43,763 nt of DNA from the NCBI GenBank assembly GCA_937975765.1, contig CALJUR010000063.1, positions 1-43,763 of the forward strand. The letters are read 5' to 3'. The position numbers and the translations under genes are program-made. Positions 11,001 through 18,616 of the stretch are shown here, in pieces (the stretch's first letter is position 1; the number at the start of each line of letters is the position of its first letter). This DNA comes from an uncultured Myxococcales bacterium. Its GTDB lineage: Bacteria; Myxococcota_A; UBA9042; DTJE01. The notes under the pieces are model-generated. The model made no database searches. It saw only the letters and a list, made by a program, of their open reading frames with translations, and was not told the DNA's origin.

Positions 11001-11386
11001 ACGAGTGCGTGCCCGAGACCGTCCAGAACTGCTGGTTCGACTTCCAGTGCCCGACCGACTGGACCTGCAACGGCGGCCAGTGCAAGCCGGTGTACGAGGG
11101 CACCTGCACCGAGGTCGAGGGCCAGTGGACCGTGTGGCTGTCGACGTGCGTGCTGGTCCCGATGGGCACCGTCTATGAGTTCGTGCCCGAGGACGGCTGC
11201 AACGGCAACGTGAAGCTGGTGTCCACCAACACCAACAACGGCACGTTCCAGCAGACGTCCACCAACCACTACGACGTCACGCTGAGCCTGGTCTACAACT
11301 GCACCGCCTCGATCACCCTGGGCAGCGTCATGACGATGGACTGCCCGCTGGGCTGCACCGGCATCCAGATGGCGCGGAACCAGTAG
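8093..11386 (+). CDS. Large secreted lipoprotein with 31 four-cysteine repeats
   Basis: The 1097-residue product has a signal peptide ending at a Cys in MALAC, an atypical lipobox. Residues about 28-140 are an Asp/Glu/Pro/Ala linker. From about residue 142 there are 31 tandem units of about 30-34 residues following C-x5-C-x5-C-x8-10-C, usually with Asp-Cys at the second Cys (for example CATDADCGTGEAC). The spacing recalls Dickkopf/EGF-like disulfide modules. The last unit is shorter and leads to a C-terminal beta-rich tail of about 95 residues without repeats. Three ATGs lie in a row (8087, 8090, 8093); the third has the best distance from CAGGAG. The role is unknown; surface adhesion or binding is a guess. 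Confidence 0.85.
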   Translation: MKPSRMTFLAPLALPLVMALACEGGSSPTLDPGRDALPGDIPADAPGESAPDAIGSETLEEAIDRETAADEGTPEVAPEVPAEDAKSDATSEDATPDTTPGDVAAEESPELPGDLPAEAAPDASPDTLPDPAADTAADTAPRCATDDDCGFGYRCDPETADGDGCVTADECGDDDPCETDFECVDGDQWKVCRLLPDACSANTDCEFGQGCAAGVSGRRVCTGMSACAIDADCAADYACVTVDHWLECRIRLDECAADGDCTSTHTCVANASGRKVCQPHDLCQADSDCPRYHECRSDGVRLDCFPRPDECQADADCGDDFYCATNGVHRICVRMPDECAVDTDCPYGQACDVTPSGRLICRDASQCAVDADCGVAMVCVDAGHWKVCQPKGDDCQVDADCGFFYRCDIAANPNACVYASECRVNADCKFYESCQQEGNWKVCKFGADTCRSDADCPPDMVCGGIVGSWGTCKSRDACATSADCPADHECAFNGLYYACQTLPDACATDADCPADYACTAGSVRKSCTLMPDLCAEDFDCTYGDACRLHASGRRVCEDANECLVNADCDSGMLCRPGLQWNVCEVPVDECQAHADCNFNYRCNTAVDPTACVYASTCSDDPDCGFGRICRTVDNWKECKVGLDVCAKDADCPIDMYCDGIVLGVGSCKTRNECATDADCGTGEACESNGIWMVCVDDVRCTRHSDCGYGFRCVPAQPHNRCEDANECNVDGECGAGERCLPGTYWRECTSVETPCSASSDCLFGYMCNTAETPAMCRYASTCESDADCGANSKCQVEDNWKQCKFDWNPRFCSTDADCQAAEYCDKGLLGFGTCKSYNECDTTTECPIGQSCEFTGLYNECKDQSTCIVNTDCPRGYKCAPGNPRAECVYANECASDADCGATQQCVFDGNWTRCKLSVAGVCTQDSNCDSDEYCDLALGPIGTCRSRNQCYVDPDCGDGLACQSNGTWNECVPETVQNCWFDFQCPTDWTCNGGQCKPVYEGTCTEVEGQWTVWLSTCVLVPMGTVYEFVPEDGCNGNVKLVSTNTNNGTFQQTSTNHYDVTLSLVYNCTASITLGSVMTMDCPLGCTGIQMARNQ

Positions 11387-11456
11387 GAGGGCGGTGCACG
11401 GTGTGCCGGCGCTGCAGAGGTCCGTCTTCTGGACATGAGGAGCCGGGCAGATTCCG

Positions 11457-12323
11457 TTACTCGGCTTTCGTCACTTCGCTGACGACAAGTCCGATTTTTC
11501 CGAATGTGGCTGTCACTGCTTCGCCAAGGTTCCATTCTTCGACAACGGCCTTCATCTTGATCTTGTCGCTTTGCTTCAGTGTAAACAGAACATCGGCCTT
11601 GTCCGCCGGAACGACGACTTGCTGAAAGGGCATGTTTCCGACTTGCACGGTTACCATGAGCCGAACGTAGCCCTTCTGGTACTTCTTCGGAAGCAAATCC
11701 ATCTGGGTAGGTGTCGACAGGAAGAACGCTTCTGTGACCACACTCTTGCCGATGTAGTTCGAAGCCATCGCCGGGGTTATCAACTTCGCGAACACCACCT
11801 CCTCGTGCGAATCTGTTGCGGACGGTGGCGACTCCTTCGCGATGGTCTTCTGCGGCGTGTCACAGTCGGCTTTCGTCACTTCGCTGACGACAAGTCCGAT
11901 TTTTCCGAATGTGGCTGTCACTGCTTCGCCAAGGTTCCATTCTTCGACAACGGCCTTCATCTTGATCTTGTCGCTTTGCTTCAGTGTAAACAGAACATCG
12001 GCCTTGTCCGCCGGAACGACGACTTGCTGAAAGGGCATGTTTCCGACTTGCACGGTTACCATGAGCCGAACGTAGCCCTTCTGGTACTTCTTCGGAAGCA
12101 AATCCATCTGGGTAGGTGTCGACAGGAAGAACGCTTCTGTGACCACACTCTTGCCGATGTAGTTCGAAGCCATCGCCGGGGTTATCAACTTCGCGAACAC
12201 CACCTCCTCGTGCGAATCTGTTGCGGACGGTGGCGATTCCGTCGCGATGGTCTTCTGCGGCGTGGCACAGAGGAGCAGCGCCCCAATACACGACAGAACA
12301 ATCGGGACTCTCTTCAAGGCCAT
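11457..12323 (-). CDS. Exported protein made of two near-identical tandem 135-residue units
   Basis: The 288-residue protein starts with a hydrophobic signal ending LLLC, possibly a lipoprotein site at C19. Two units follow (residues about 19-153 and 154-288), identical except for a few residues near the seam. Each unit begins CxTPQKTIA, then carries VVFAKLITPAMASNYIGKSV, a KKYQKGYVRLMVTV strand, an FQQVVVPADKADVLF segment and a KIKMKAVVEEW strand. The strand-rich pattern could be an OB-like fold, but I do not recognise the family. GGAGG lies upstream of the ATG. Base composition is visibly less GC-rich than neighbours, with A/T-ending codons, which suggests recent acquisition. Confidence 0.85.
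   Translation of the reverse strand: MALKRVPIVLSCIGALLLCATPQKTIATESPPSATDSHEEVVFAKLITPAMASNYIGKSVVTEAFFLSTPTQMDLLPKKYQKGYVRLMVTVQVGNMPFQQVVVPADKADVLFTLKQSDKIKMKAVVEEWNLGEAVTATFGKIGLVVSEVTKADCDTPQKTIAKESPPSATDSHEEVVFAKLITPAMASNYIGKSVVTEAFFLSTPTQMDLLPKKYQKGYVRLMVTVQVGNMPFQQVVVPADKADVLFTLKQSDKIKMKAVVEEWNLGEAVTATFGKIGLVVSEVTKAE
11461..12270. repeat. 405-bp direct tandem duplication (402 of 405 bases identical)
   Basis: Bases 11461-11865 and 11866-12270 align without gaps. By direct reading only three positions differ, all near the outer end (GACTCCTTCGCG against GATTCCGTCGCG, and GCGTGTCACAG against GCGTGGCACAG). The period is exactly 135 codons, so the reading frame is kept. There are no terminal inverted repeats or transposase. 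Confidence 0.95.
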
Positions 12324-12359
12324 TCGATCCTCCAATTCAGAGTGATACCTCGTTGACGA

Positions 12360-12389
12360 AGGATAGTTGGCACCGGAGACGTTGGTCAA
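12360..12389 (-). promoter_or_regulatory. Sigma70-type promoter for the duplicated gene
   Basis: On the minus strand TTGACC (12384-12389), an 18-bp spacer and TATCCT (12360-12365) lie 37 bases ahead of the ATG. Confidence 0.55.
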
Positions 12390-12436
12390 CACGAAGCTGG
12401 CACTCGTGCGATCCATTCGTATCGCCGTCCCGACTG

Positions 12437-12464
12437 TTGTCCGTCGTCCACCGTAACGTAGAAT
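12437..12464 (+). promoter_or_regulatory. Putative promoter for the lipoprotein at 12502
   Basis: TTGTCC (12437-12442), a 16-bp spacer and TAGAAT (12459-12464) lie 38 bases ahead of the start. Confidence 0.5.
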
Positions 12465-12501
12465 GGATCCTGAACCACCGGTGAACCGCGAGGGGACCGC
12501 G

Positions 12502-13902
12502 ATGCATGCCCCGTCCAGGATTCTTCCCGTGCTGCTGCCCCTGGTGCTGGCGGCGTGCGCGCATTCCGCCCCGGTGTCGGCGTACCGGCCCGGGGTGCTG
12601 CGGGCGCCGGCCCTGTCGTCGCTGGACGACTGCCTGGTGATGGCCCACGAGGAACTGGCGGCGCACGCGGAGTTCGCCGCGATCGCGGCCGATCGGCAGC
12701 CGGCAACGACGTTCGACCTGGCCCTGGAAGGGGCGTTGCGGAAGGACCCCGACCGGAAGCCCCTGGTGGAGGCGATGGCCCGGGTCGCGGCCATCCCGGT
12801 GGAGGCGGCCCGGATCGCGGTCGAGCCGTGGACCACGTCGAGGTTCCACTGCGCGTACCCGGACCGCGACGCGCAGATCGCGGCGACGGTCACCAAGGCC
12901 GATGCGGCCCTGCGCCTGGCCCCGACCTCGGTGTTCCTGCTGGACCTGGATGCGAGGGTTCGCGCGCTGTACCTGCCGCACGAGCCCGGGGAGGTCCCTG
13001 GTTACGCGGAAACGCTGCGTTCGACGAAGGCGCCCGGGGAGGCGGCGCTGACGGCGGCCTGGAACGTCGCGTGGCTCTCCCTGAAGGACCGGCGGGCCCT
13101 GCTGGCACTGGCGAAGGAGCGCCTGCCGCGGCACGTCCTGGCGCGTCTGCTGGAGGTGGACCTGTCGGACCGCGCCGACCCGGGCCGGGCCGAAGGGTTC
13201 CTGGAGATCCTGGGGGGGCTGAAGGATCGGGAGCCTTCCGCCCCGTGGTGCTTCCAGAGGTGGCTGGCCCGGCACGCCTTCGTGGCGGCGGGCGAGGCGG
13301 GCCGGTTCCGGCGATCCGCGGAGATCCTCGACGGCCTGCCCGCGAGGCTGCGGGAGGCGCTGGAGAAGGCGGGCGCGTGCGAGTTGGACGAGGATCTCGA
13401 TCGGGTCCGGCTGCGCCTGACGCTGGCGGATTCCCGGATGGCGATGGCGGCGGTTCGGGCCGTCGCGGGCCAGCGGAAGGCCGCGGAGGCCCTGCGCAGG
13501 GCGGCGGCGGTGGACACGCGTTCGTCGTCCCTGGACCCGGCGTGGCTGCCCCGGCTGGTGCGGTTCCTGATCGAGCGGCGCCCCAAGGCCGACCTGTTCG
13601 AGATCGCGGTCGGATTCCACGCGGACGCCACCGGGAACGGGGACGCTGGATTCTGGCGGGGCCTGCTGGAGGACGCGCTGGAGCGGGCCGGGTACCGCCT
13701 GCACGCGCGGGTGGCCCCGGTGGACGAGGCGGTCCGGAAGGCCGCGGGGGCGCCCGCGCGATCGATCGACGTTCTGCTCCTCGATCCCGCCCGGAATCGC
13801 GCCCTGGTGTCGGTGGATGGGGGGGACGCCAGCGGGCTGTACCGGGCCCGGAGGACGAAGCAGGGCTGGAAGGTGGACCGGCTGCCCGGGGCGGGCCGGT
13901 AG
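12502..13902 (+). CDS. Hypothetical lipoprotein, helix-rich
   Basis: This 466-residue protein starts with a clear lipoprotein signal: MHAPSRILPVLLPLVLAAC, with the acylated Cys at 19. The mature chain is Ala/Leu/Arg-rich and mostly helical, with stretches such as ARLLEVDLSDRADPGRAEGF and QRKAAEALRRAAAVD that resemble TPR-type helical repeats, though no repeat register is clear. The last 60 residues look more strand-rich (IDVLLLDPARNRALVSVDGG). The start is set at the ATG with AGGGG nearby; an upstream ATG at 12463 would put 13 residues before the signal. It is convergent with the next gene, 13 bases away. Confidence 0.75.
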   Translation: MHAPSRILPVLLPLVLAACAHSAPVSAYRPGVLRAPALSSLDDCLVMAHEELAAHAEFAAIAADRQPATTFDLALEGALRKDPDRKPLVEAMARVAAIPVEAARIAVEPWTTSRFHCAYPDRDAQIAATVTKADAALRLAPTSVFLLDLDARVRALYLPHEPGEVPGYAETLRSTKAPGEAALTAAWNVAWLSLKDRRALLALAKERLPRHVLARLLEVDLSDRADPGRAEGFLEILGGLKDREPSAPWCFQRWLARHAFVAAGEAGRFRRSAEILDGLPARLREALEKAGACELDEDLDRVRLRLTLADSRMAMAAVRAVAGQRKAAEALRRAAAVDTRSSSLDPAWLPRLVRFLIERRPKADLFEIAVGFHADATGNGDAGFWRGLLEDALERAGYRLHARVAPVDEAVRKAAGAPARSIDVLLLDPARNRALVSVDGGDASGLYRARRTKQGWKVDRLPGAGR

Positions 13903-13915
13903 CGGCACGACGAGG

Positions 13916-14587
13916 CTACGGGACGACCGCCCCGGTGTGGATGTCGACCTTCACGTAGGCGCCGGTCGTCGCGTTCGTGACCGTCCAGTAGTCGTGGTCG
14001 TCCAGCATCAGGCTCAGGCCCAGGGCGTAGGTCGTGCCGGCCGGATCGTCGGGGAAGGCGGCCTGGATCGCCGCGTCCGAATCGATCTCGGGCACCTCGA
14101 ACGCCGTGAACAGCGCGCAGCGGCCCGGCTGGCAGACCCCGGTCACGAACTGGCCGGCCTGGGAGTCCGATACCAGCAGGTTGACGCCGTGATCGGTCCC
14201 GCCGCAGAAGCCGCCGTTCCAGTTGGCGCCGGTCTTGCCGTCGCGACCGACGTAGGTGCCGTTCAGCACGCCGGTCCAGAGGGCGGTCGGGTACGAGCCA
14301 CGCGTCCACTCCAGCATCGCCTGGATGGCCTGGTTGCCGGTTCGCGCCGCGGCGGCGGGCCCGGGGGGCAGCGTCACGCAGGCGGAAGCGCCCTCGTCGG
14401 AACCCGGATTCGTGTCGGTCGCCGGGGTGTCCTCGGGGGGCGTGACCTCCGGGACGTCGCCCGGGGACGGGTTGTCCAGCCCGACGTCACCCGCCACGTC
14501 GCCGTCCTCGTTGCCCGAATCGTCCCCGGGGCATGCCGTCAGCGTCAGCCCCGCCAGCACGAACAGGATTCCCGCGCGCTTCCGCAT
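13916..14587 (-). CDS. Asp/Glu/Pro-linker lipoprotein
   Basis: The 223-residue product has a lipoprotein signal (MRKRAGILFVLAGLTLTAC) and then an acidic, Pro/Thr-rich linker up to about residue 70 (GDVPEVTPPEDTPATD). This is the same architecture as the lipoproteins at 8093 and 19206. The globular part (about 75-223) contains paired cysteines (NGGFCGGTDHGV, GVCQPGRCALF) and ends LDDHDYWTVTNATTGAYVKVDIHTG, strand-rich. The function is not recognised. GGAGA precedes the ATG, which was preferred over one 21 bases upstream because the signal peptide then begins correctly. Confidence 0.75.
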   Translation of the reverse strand: MRKRAGILFVLAGLTLTACPGDDSGNEDGDVAGDVGLDNPSPGDVPEVTPPEDTPATDTNPGSDEGASACVTLPPGPAAAARTGNQAIQAMLEWTRGSYPTALWTGVLNGTYVGRDGKTGANWNGGFCGGTDHGVNLLVSDSQAGQFVTGVCQPGRCALFTAFEVPEIDSDAAIQAAFPDDPAGTTYALGLSLMLDDHDYWTVTNATTGAYVKVDIHTGAVVP

Positions 14588-14906
14588 CGTCGCTTCTCCT
14601 TCCCGCATCCCCGGGGGGATGTCCCGCGCCGCGCATCCCGCCGGGGGCCTGCCAGTCGCAGCGGCGCGGGCGGTGTTCTATCACCGGGTGGGTCGCGACG
14701 GGAAGTCGACGGGGGGGCGAACTGCGGTTCCGCGTCCTTCCTGCCGCACTCTCTCCAGCGTGCCCATCCCGATGGCGGCGCTGCGGGCGAACCTCGTGAG
14801 CAAGGGAACGTGACCGTCAATGGCAGGTTTGCGCGATGGCTTCCTCGTCGCCGTCGTTCCGGCAAACGGGGTAGAATCCGATCGTAGTCCAACCCGGGGT
14901 CCGAGG
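14588..14906. other. Intergenic region between divergent lipoprotein genes
   Basis: This 319-base gap has no credible gene. A TAGAAT at 14872-14877 could be the -10 box for the gene at 14907, but no matching -35 box is evident. No repeat copy was found here. Confidence 0.5.
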
Positions 14907-15929
14907 ATGCATCTGGCAGGAACACCGTGGGCCGCGGTGCCGGTCGTGGTGCTGGGGTTGATCGCCGTGGCCTGCTCCGGTTCGGGGGACGGCGGGAAGG
15001 ACGCGCGCGAGGGCGAGGAGTGGTTCGCGCCGCTGATGAACGGCGGAACGGCGGCGGACACGATCAGCCGCTGGGCCTCGACCCCGTGCCTGGGCTAGGC
15101 CACGCTGTCGCTGACTCGCGATTTCGCGGGCCGGCAGCAGCGGGGCGATGGCGGGACCGCCCTGTCCGGCGTCGCCGCGATGACGTGGTCCGCGCCGGGG
15201 GAAGGGGCGCTGCTGTTCGCGGTCGAGACCCTGGACGGGGCCGCGCCGGCCTGCCAGTCGGGCACCCTGAAGTGCCTCGGCAGCATCGGCAGCATCGAGA
15301 TCGACCCGGACGGCCTGGGCTTCACGGGGAAGGTCGGGTTCCAGGACGGACAGACGGCGTCGTGCCGGTTCGTCAAGGTCGGCGGCGGCTGGCCGGACTG
15401 CGGCGGGTGCAGCGGCTCGGCGGACCGGTGCACGGCGGGCGTGTGCCGGTGCGGCGATCTGGCCCCGTGCGCGGGAGGGCAGGCGTGCAAGGACGCGTGG
15501 TGCGGATGCAAGGTGGCCTGCGACGACGGTTGCTGTTCGGGAACGCAGTGCCTGGCCGGCACCCAGGTCGGCGCCTGCGGGTCGAACGGCGAGCCCTGCC
15601 AGGACTGCGCGGCCAAGGGCGAGGTCTGCGAGACGGGGAACTGCGGGGACGCCTGCCCGGAGGGGTTCAAGACGGGTGGCTGGTGCGTCTACCGGTGCAC
15701 CAGGGAGAACTGCCCGGACGGCTGCTGCAACACGAACGAGGAGTGCATTCGCGAGTACACGCTGGACGTGTGCGGGATCACGGGCGATAGGTGCCGGGCC
15801 TGCAACAACGGCACCTCCCAGTTCAAGCCGAAGGCCGACCACTGCAACGAGAAGGGCTGGTGCGTCTGCGGGCCAAGGGACGAGACCTGCACGTCGTTCC
15901 AGATCTGCACCAAGAGCGAGTGCATCTGA
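14907..15929 (+). pseudogene. Cys-rich lipoprotein interrupted by an in-frame TAG
   Basis: Read as one frame, this encodes 340 codons with one internal TAG at 15096-15098. The first part is a lipoprotein signal (VVVLGLIAVAC) plus a short domain ending STPCLG. After the stop the frame continues ATLSLTRDFAGRQQ and runs unbroken to 15929. The second half is Cys-rich: roughly 30 cysteines in pairs such as CSGSADRC, CDDGCCSGTQC and CPDGCCNTNEEC, a knottin- or EGF-like spacing. No good start with a ribosome site follows the TAG; the first later ATG is at 15180. A nonsense mutation, sequencing error or readthrough are all possible. TAG is an ordinary stop in other genes here. Confidence 0.7.
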
Positions 15930-16005
15930 ACCCCCCGGTCCGCGCGGGGCTTGAACCACGCACCGGAATGCCCATTCTGCTGGCGGCCTCGAAACGCGGA
16001 CCCCG

Positions 16006-18435
16006 ATGCATCCTTCCGACGATCCCGTTCTTTCTGGCCGTGCGGCCGGGACTCCCGGACGGCCGGGACAACTGCTGGAGCGCTGGCGCGGCAGCCCGGT
16101 CGATTACGACCTGACGCCATACCTCGAACCGGTGCGCTGCATCCGGGACCTGGAAGACGCGATGCGGGGGGAGAGCGACGCGGACCTGCAGGCGCGGGCT
16201 CGGCGGCTGCGCGAGGGCGGGGACGCGACGCGCGACCGGCGGTGCGAGGCGTTCGCGCTGGTGCGGGAGGCGGCGCGACGGGTGCTGGGCCTGCGGGCGT
16301 TCGACGTGCAGGTGGCGGGCGCGCTGGTGCTGCACGACGGCAAGGTCGCCGAGATGCAGACCGGCGAGGGCAAGACGCTGACCGCGGTCTTCCCGGCCGT
16401 GCTGGACGCGCTGGACGGGCGCGCCGTGCACGTCCTGACCTTCAACGACTACCTGGCGCGGCGCGACGCGGCGTGGATGGGCCCGGTGTACCGGTTCCTG
16501 GGGGTGTCGGTCGCCCACGTCGAGGGGGGCATGGGCGCGGCGGCGCGTCGCCAGGCGTACCGGGCCGACGTGACCTACGTGACGGCCAAGGAGGCGGGGT
16601 TCGACGACCTGCGGGACGGCCTGCGCGGGCGGGCCGCAGACCGGGTGCACCGCGGCTTCGACTGCGCCATCGTGGACGAGGCGGACTCGATCCTGATCGA
16701 CGAGGCGCGGGTGCCGCTGGTCATCGCCGGCACGACCGGGGACGACCCGCACGACGCCTGCCGGATGGACGCGATCGTGCGCGGGCTGGCGCCGGGCGTG
16801 CACTACGACGTGGACGCGGCGCGCAACCTCGCCAGCCTGACCGAGGCCGGCATCGAGCGGGTGGAGGCGGAACTGGGCGTCGGGGCGCTGACCGAGCCCG
16901 CGAACCTGCCCCTGCTGGCGCAGGCGAACCTGGCGCTGCACGCCCGGACGCTGCTGCGGCGCGACGTGGACTACCTGGTGCGGAACGGGGCGATCGAACT
17001 GGTGGACGAGTTCACGGGGCGGGTCGTCGCGGACCGCCACTGGCCGGACGGCCTGCAGGCGGCCATCGAGGCGAAGGAGGCGGTGGACCCCAGCCGGAAG
17101 GGGAGGGTGCTGGGGTCGATCACGCTGCAGCACTTCCTGCGCGGGTACGCGAAGCTGTCGGGCATGACCGGGACGGCGCGTCCCGACGTGGACGAACTGC
17201 ACGAGTTCTACGGGCTGCGGACGGTGCCGCTGCCGACGAACCGGCCGGGGATCCGGCGGGACCTGCCGGACCGCATCTTCTCGCACCGCGAGGCGAAGGA
17301 CCGGGCCGTGCTGGACGACGTGGTGCGGCGCCACGCGAAGGGCCAGCCGGTGCTGGTGGGCACGGCCAGCGTGGCGGAATCGGAGGCGCTGGCGGCGCGC
17401 CTGCGGGAGGCGGGGGTGCCGTGCCAGGTGCTGAACGCGCGCACGGACGACCTGGAGGCGCGGATCGTGGCCGAGGCCGGCGCGCCCGGCGCGGTGACGA
17501 TCTCGACCAACATGGCCGGGCGTGGCACCGACATCCGGCTGGGCGGCGCGGACGAGCGCGACCGGGAACGGGTGGTGGCGCTGGGCGGGCTGCACGTGAT
17601 CGGCACGAACCGGCACGAGTCCCGGCGGATCGACCACCAGTTGCGCGGGCGGGCCGGGCGGCAGGGCGACCCGGGGTCGTCGGAGTTCTTCGTCGGCCTG
17701 GACGACGACCTGGTCGCGAACCACCGCATCCAGACGCTGATCCCGGAACGGCACCGGGCGCGCGGCGAGGCCCCGCTGGACCACCCGGTGGTGGGGCACC
17801 GGCTGGACTGGGCCCAGCGCACGATCGAGGGGAGGAACCTGGACCGTCGCAGGACCCTGTGGCAGCACTCGTCCTTCGTCGATCGGCAGCGGCAGGTAAT
17901 CCGCGGGATGCGGGAAGTGCTGCTGGACGGGGACGGGGAGTCGCGGTGGCGGGAGGCCCGGCCGCAGCGGCACGCGCGGTTGGTGGCGGCGTGCGGGGAG
18001 GAGCGGGCCCGCGAGGTCGAGCAGCAGGCCACGATGCACGCGCTGGACCGCCTGTGGTCCGATCACCTGGAGGTCGTGGCGGAGATCCGCGAGGGCGTGC
18101 CTCTGATGCGGATGGCCAGCCTGGACGCGCAGAACGAGTTCCTGAAGGCCTGCGACGCCGCGTTCCGGGACATGCGGGCGCGGGTGGACGAGGAGTCCCT
18201 GGCGACGTTCGACCGGATCGACCCGGACGCGGGCGCGACCGACCTGGCGGCGCTGGGGATCCGCGGGCCGTCCTCGACCTGGACCTACCTGGTGGACGAG
18301 AACCCGCTGCGGGACTCGGCGGCGCTGGCGATCGCGGACAGCCTGTCCCTGAGCCTGGGGATGGTGCTGTGGTGGCCGCTGTACGTGGCCACGGCGATCT
18401 GGCACCGCTGGGGCCGGCGCGGCGCGCGGTCGTGA
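16006..18435 (+). CDS. Divergent SecA-family translocation ATPase with a C-terminal membrane segment
   Basis: SecA ATPases drive preproteins through the SecY channel. This 809-residue paralogue keeps Walker A (MQTGEGKT, 117-124), the Walker B/DEAD region (VDEADSILIDEAR, 223-235), VDEFTGR, SGMTGT and the second motor-domain motifs TNMAGRGTDIRLGG and HQLRGRAGRQGDPGSS. The canonical YGTNNEFGFDYLRD is changed to YVTAKEAGFDDLRD. The region for the preprotein cross-linking domain is about 30 residues shorter than in E. coli SecA. The zinc-binding C-terminal tail is absent; a hydrophobic helix (about 782-801) followed by basic residues replaces it. The ribosome site is weak. No SecY-like gene is nearby. 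It is probably an accessory, SecA2-like form rather than the housekeeping enzyme. Confidence 0.88.
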   Translation: MHPSDDPVLSGRAAGTPGRPGQLLERWRGSPVDYDLTPYLEPVRCIRDLEDAMRGESDADLQARARRLREGGDATRDRRCEAFALVREAARRVLGLRAFDVQVAGALVLHDGKVAEMQTGEGKTLTAVFPAVLDALDGRAVHVLTFNDYLARRDAAWMGPVYRFLGVSVAHVEGGMGAAARRQAYRADVTYVTAKEAGFDDLRDGLRGRAADRVHRGFDCAIVDEADSILIDEARVPLVIAGTTGDDPHDACRMDAIVRGLAPGVHYDVDAARNLASLTEAGIERVEAELGVGALTEPANLPLLAQANLALHARTLLRRDVDYLVRNGAIELVDEFTGRVVADRHWPDGLQAAIEAKEAVDPSRKGRVLGSITLQHFLRGYAKLSGMTGTARPDVDELHEFYGLRTVPLPTNRPGIRRDLPDRIFSHREAKDRAVLDDVVRRHAKGQPVLVGTASVAESEALAARLREAGVPCQVLNARTDDLEARIVAEAGAPGAVTISTNMAGRGTDIRLGGADERDRERVVALGGLHVIGTNRHESRRIDHQLRGRAGRQGDPGSSEFFVGLDDDLVANHRIQTLIPERHRARGEAPLDHPVVGHRLDWAQRTIEGRNLDRRRTLWQHSSFVDRQRQVIRGMREVLLDGDGESRWREARPQRHARLVAACGEERAREVEQQATMHALDRLWSDHLEVVAEIREGVPLMRMASLDAQNEFLKACDAAFRDMRARVDEESLATFDRIDPDAGATDLAALGIRGPSSTWTYLVDENPLRDSAALAIADSLSLSLGMVLWWPLYVATAIWHRWGRRGARS

Positions 18436-18461
18436 GGGGTTCCCCCCGGATCGGTCGGGAA

Positions 18462-18488
18462 GGCGGGGGACGGGGCCCCCGCCCTACA
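18462..18488 (+). repeat. GC-rich palindromic intergenic repeat, copy 5
   Basis: A perfect GGCGGGGG / CCCCCGCC stem with loop ACGGGG and CTACA tail, 27 bases after the SecA-like gene stops. Confidence 0.8.
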
Positions 18489-18520
18489 GGGCCATGGCGA
18501 CGCCGGCGTTCATCGCGGGT

Positions 18521-18545
18521 TCGGGGGACGGGACCTCGCCCTGCA
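18521..18545 (+). repeat. Degenerate GC-rich palindromic repeat, copy 6
   Basis: TCGGGGGACGGGACCTCGCC followed by CTGCA is a decayed version of the same element with mismatched arms. Confidence 0.5.
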
Positions 18546-18559
18546 GGGCCCCGGGCGGC

Positions 18560-18588
18560 TTGAACGCCCGCTTCCGGTTCCGTACGAT
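18560..18588 (+). promoter_or_regulatory. Sigma70-type promoter for the lipoprotein at 18617
   Basis: TTGAAC (18560-18565), a 17-bp spacer and TACGAT (18583-18588) lie 29 bases ahead of the ATG. Confidence 0.65.
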
Positions 18589-18616
18589 TCCGCTGTCATC
18601 CACGGGGGGGAAAGGC

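Noticed and set aside
8500..11100. Possible CRISPR-like periodicity of about 100 bases
   Set aside because: The period comes from coding repeats that keep frame and Cys spacing; units are not identical in DNA and there are no unique spacers.
7844..11269. 1141-residue open frame on the minus strand across the Cys-repeat gene
   Set aside because: It is a shadow of GC-rich repeat coding DNA; its low-complexity Val/Ala/Gly/Arg text lacks domains, and the plus frame has a signal peptide and conserved Cys units.
11461..12270. The tandem duplication as an insertion sequence or transposon
   Set aside because: No transposase, terminal inverted repeats or target-site duplication; both copies encode the same exported domain.
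12221..12484. Plus-strand frame in the low-GC region upstream of the lipoprotein at 12502
   Set aside because: It overlaps the 5' end and promoter of the minus-strand gene, and has no ribosome site or recognisable protein text.
14820..14906. Earlier ATG at 14820 for the interrupted lipoprotein
   Set aside because: It would place 29 charged residues before the lipoprotein signal; the ATG at 14907 gives a proper signal peptide.
15096..15098. TAG as a recoded sense codon (pyrrolysine-type or altered code)
   Set aside because: TAG is the normal stop in at least six genes here (for example ends at 66, 2589, 11386, 13902, 35053, 41859), and no recoding genes are seen.
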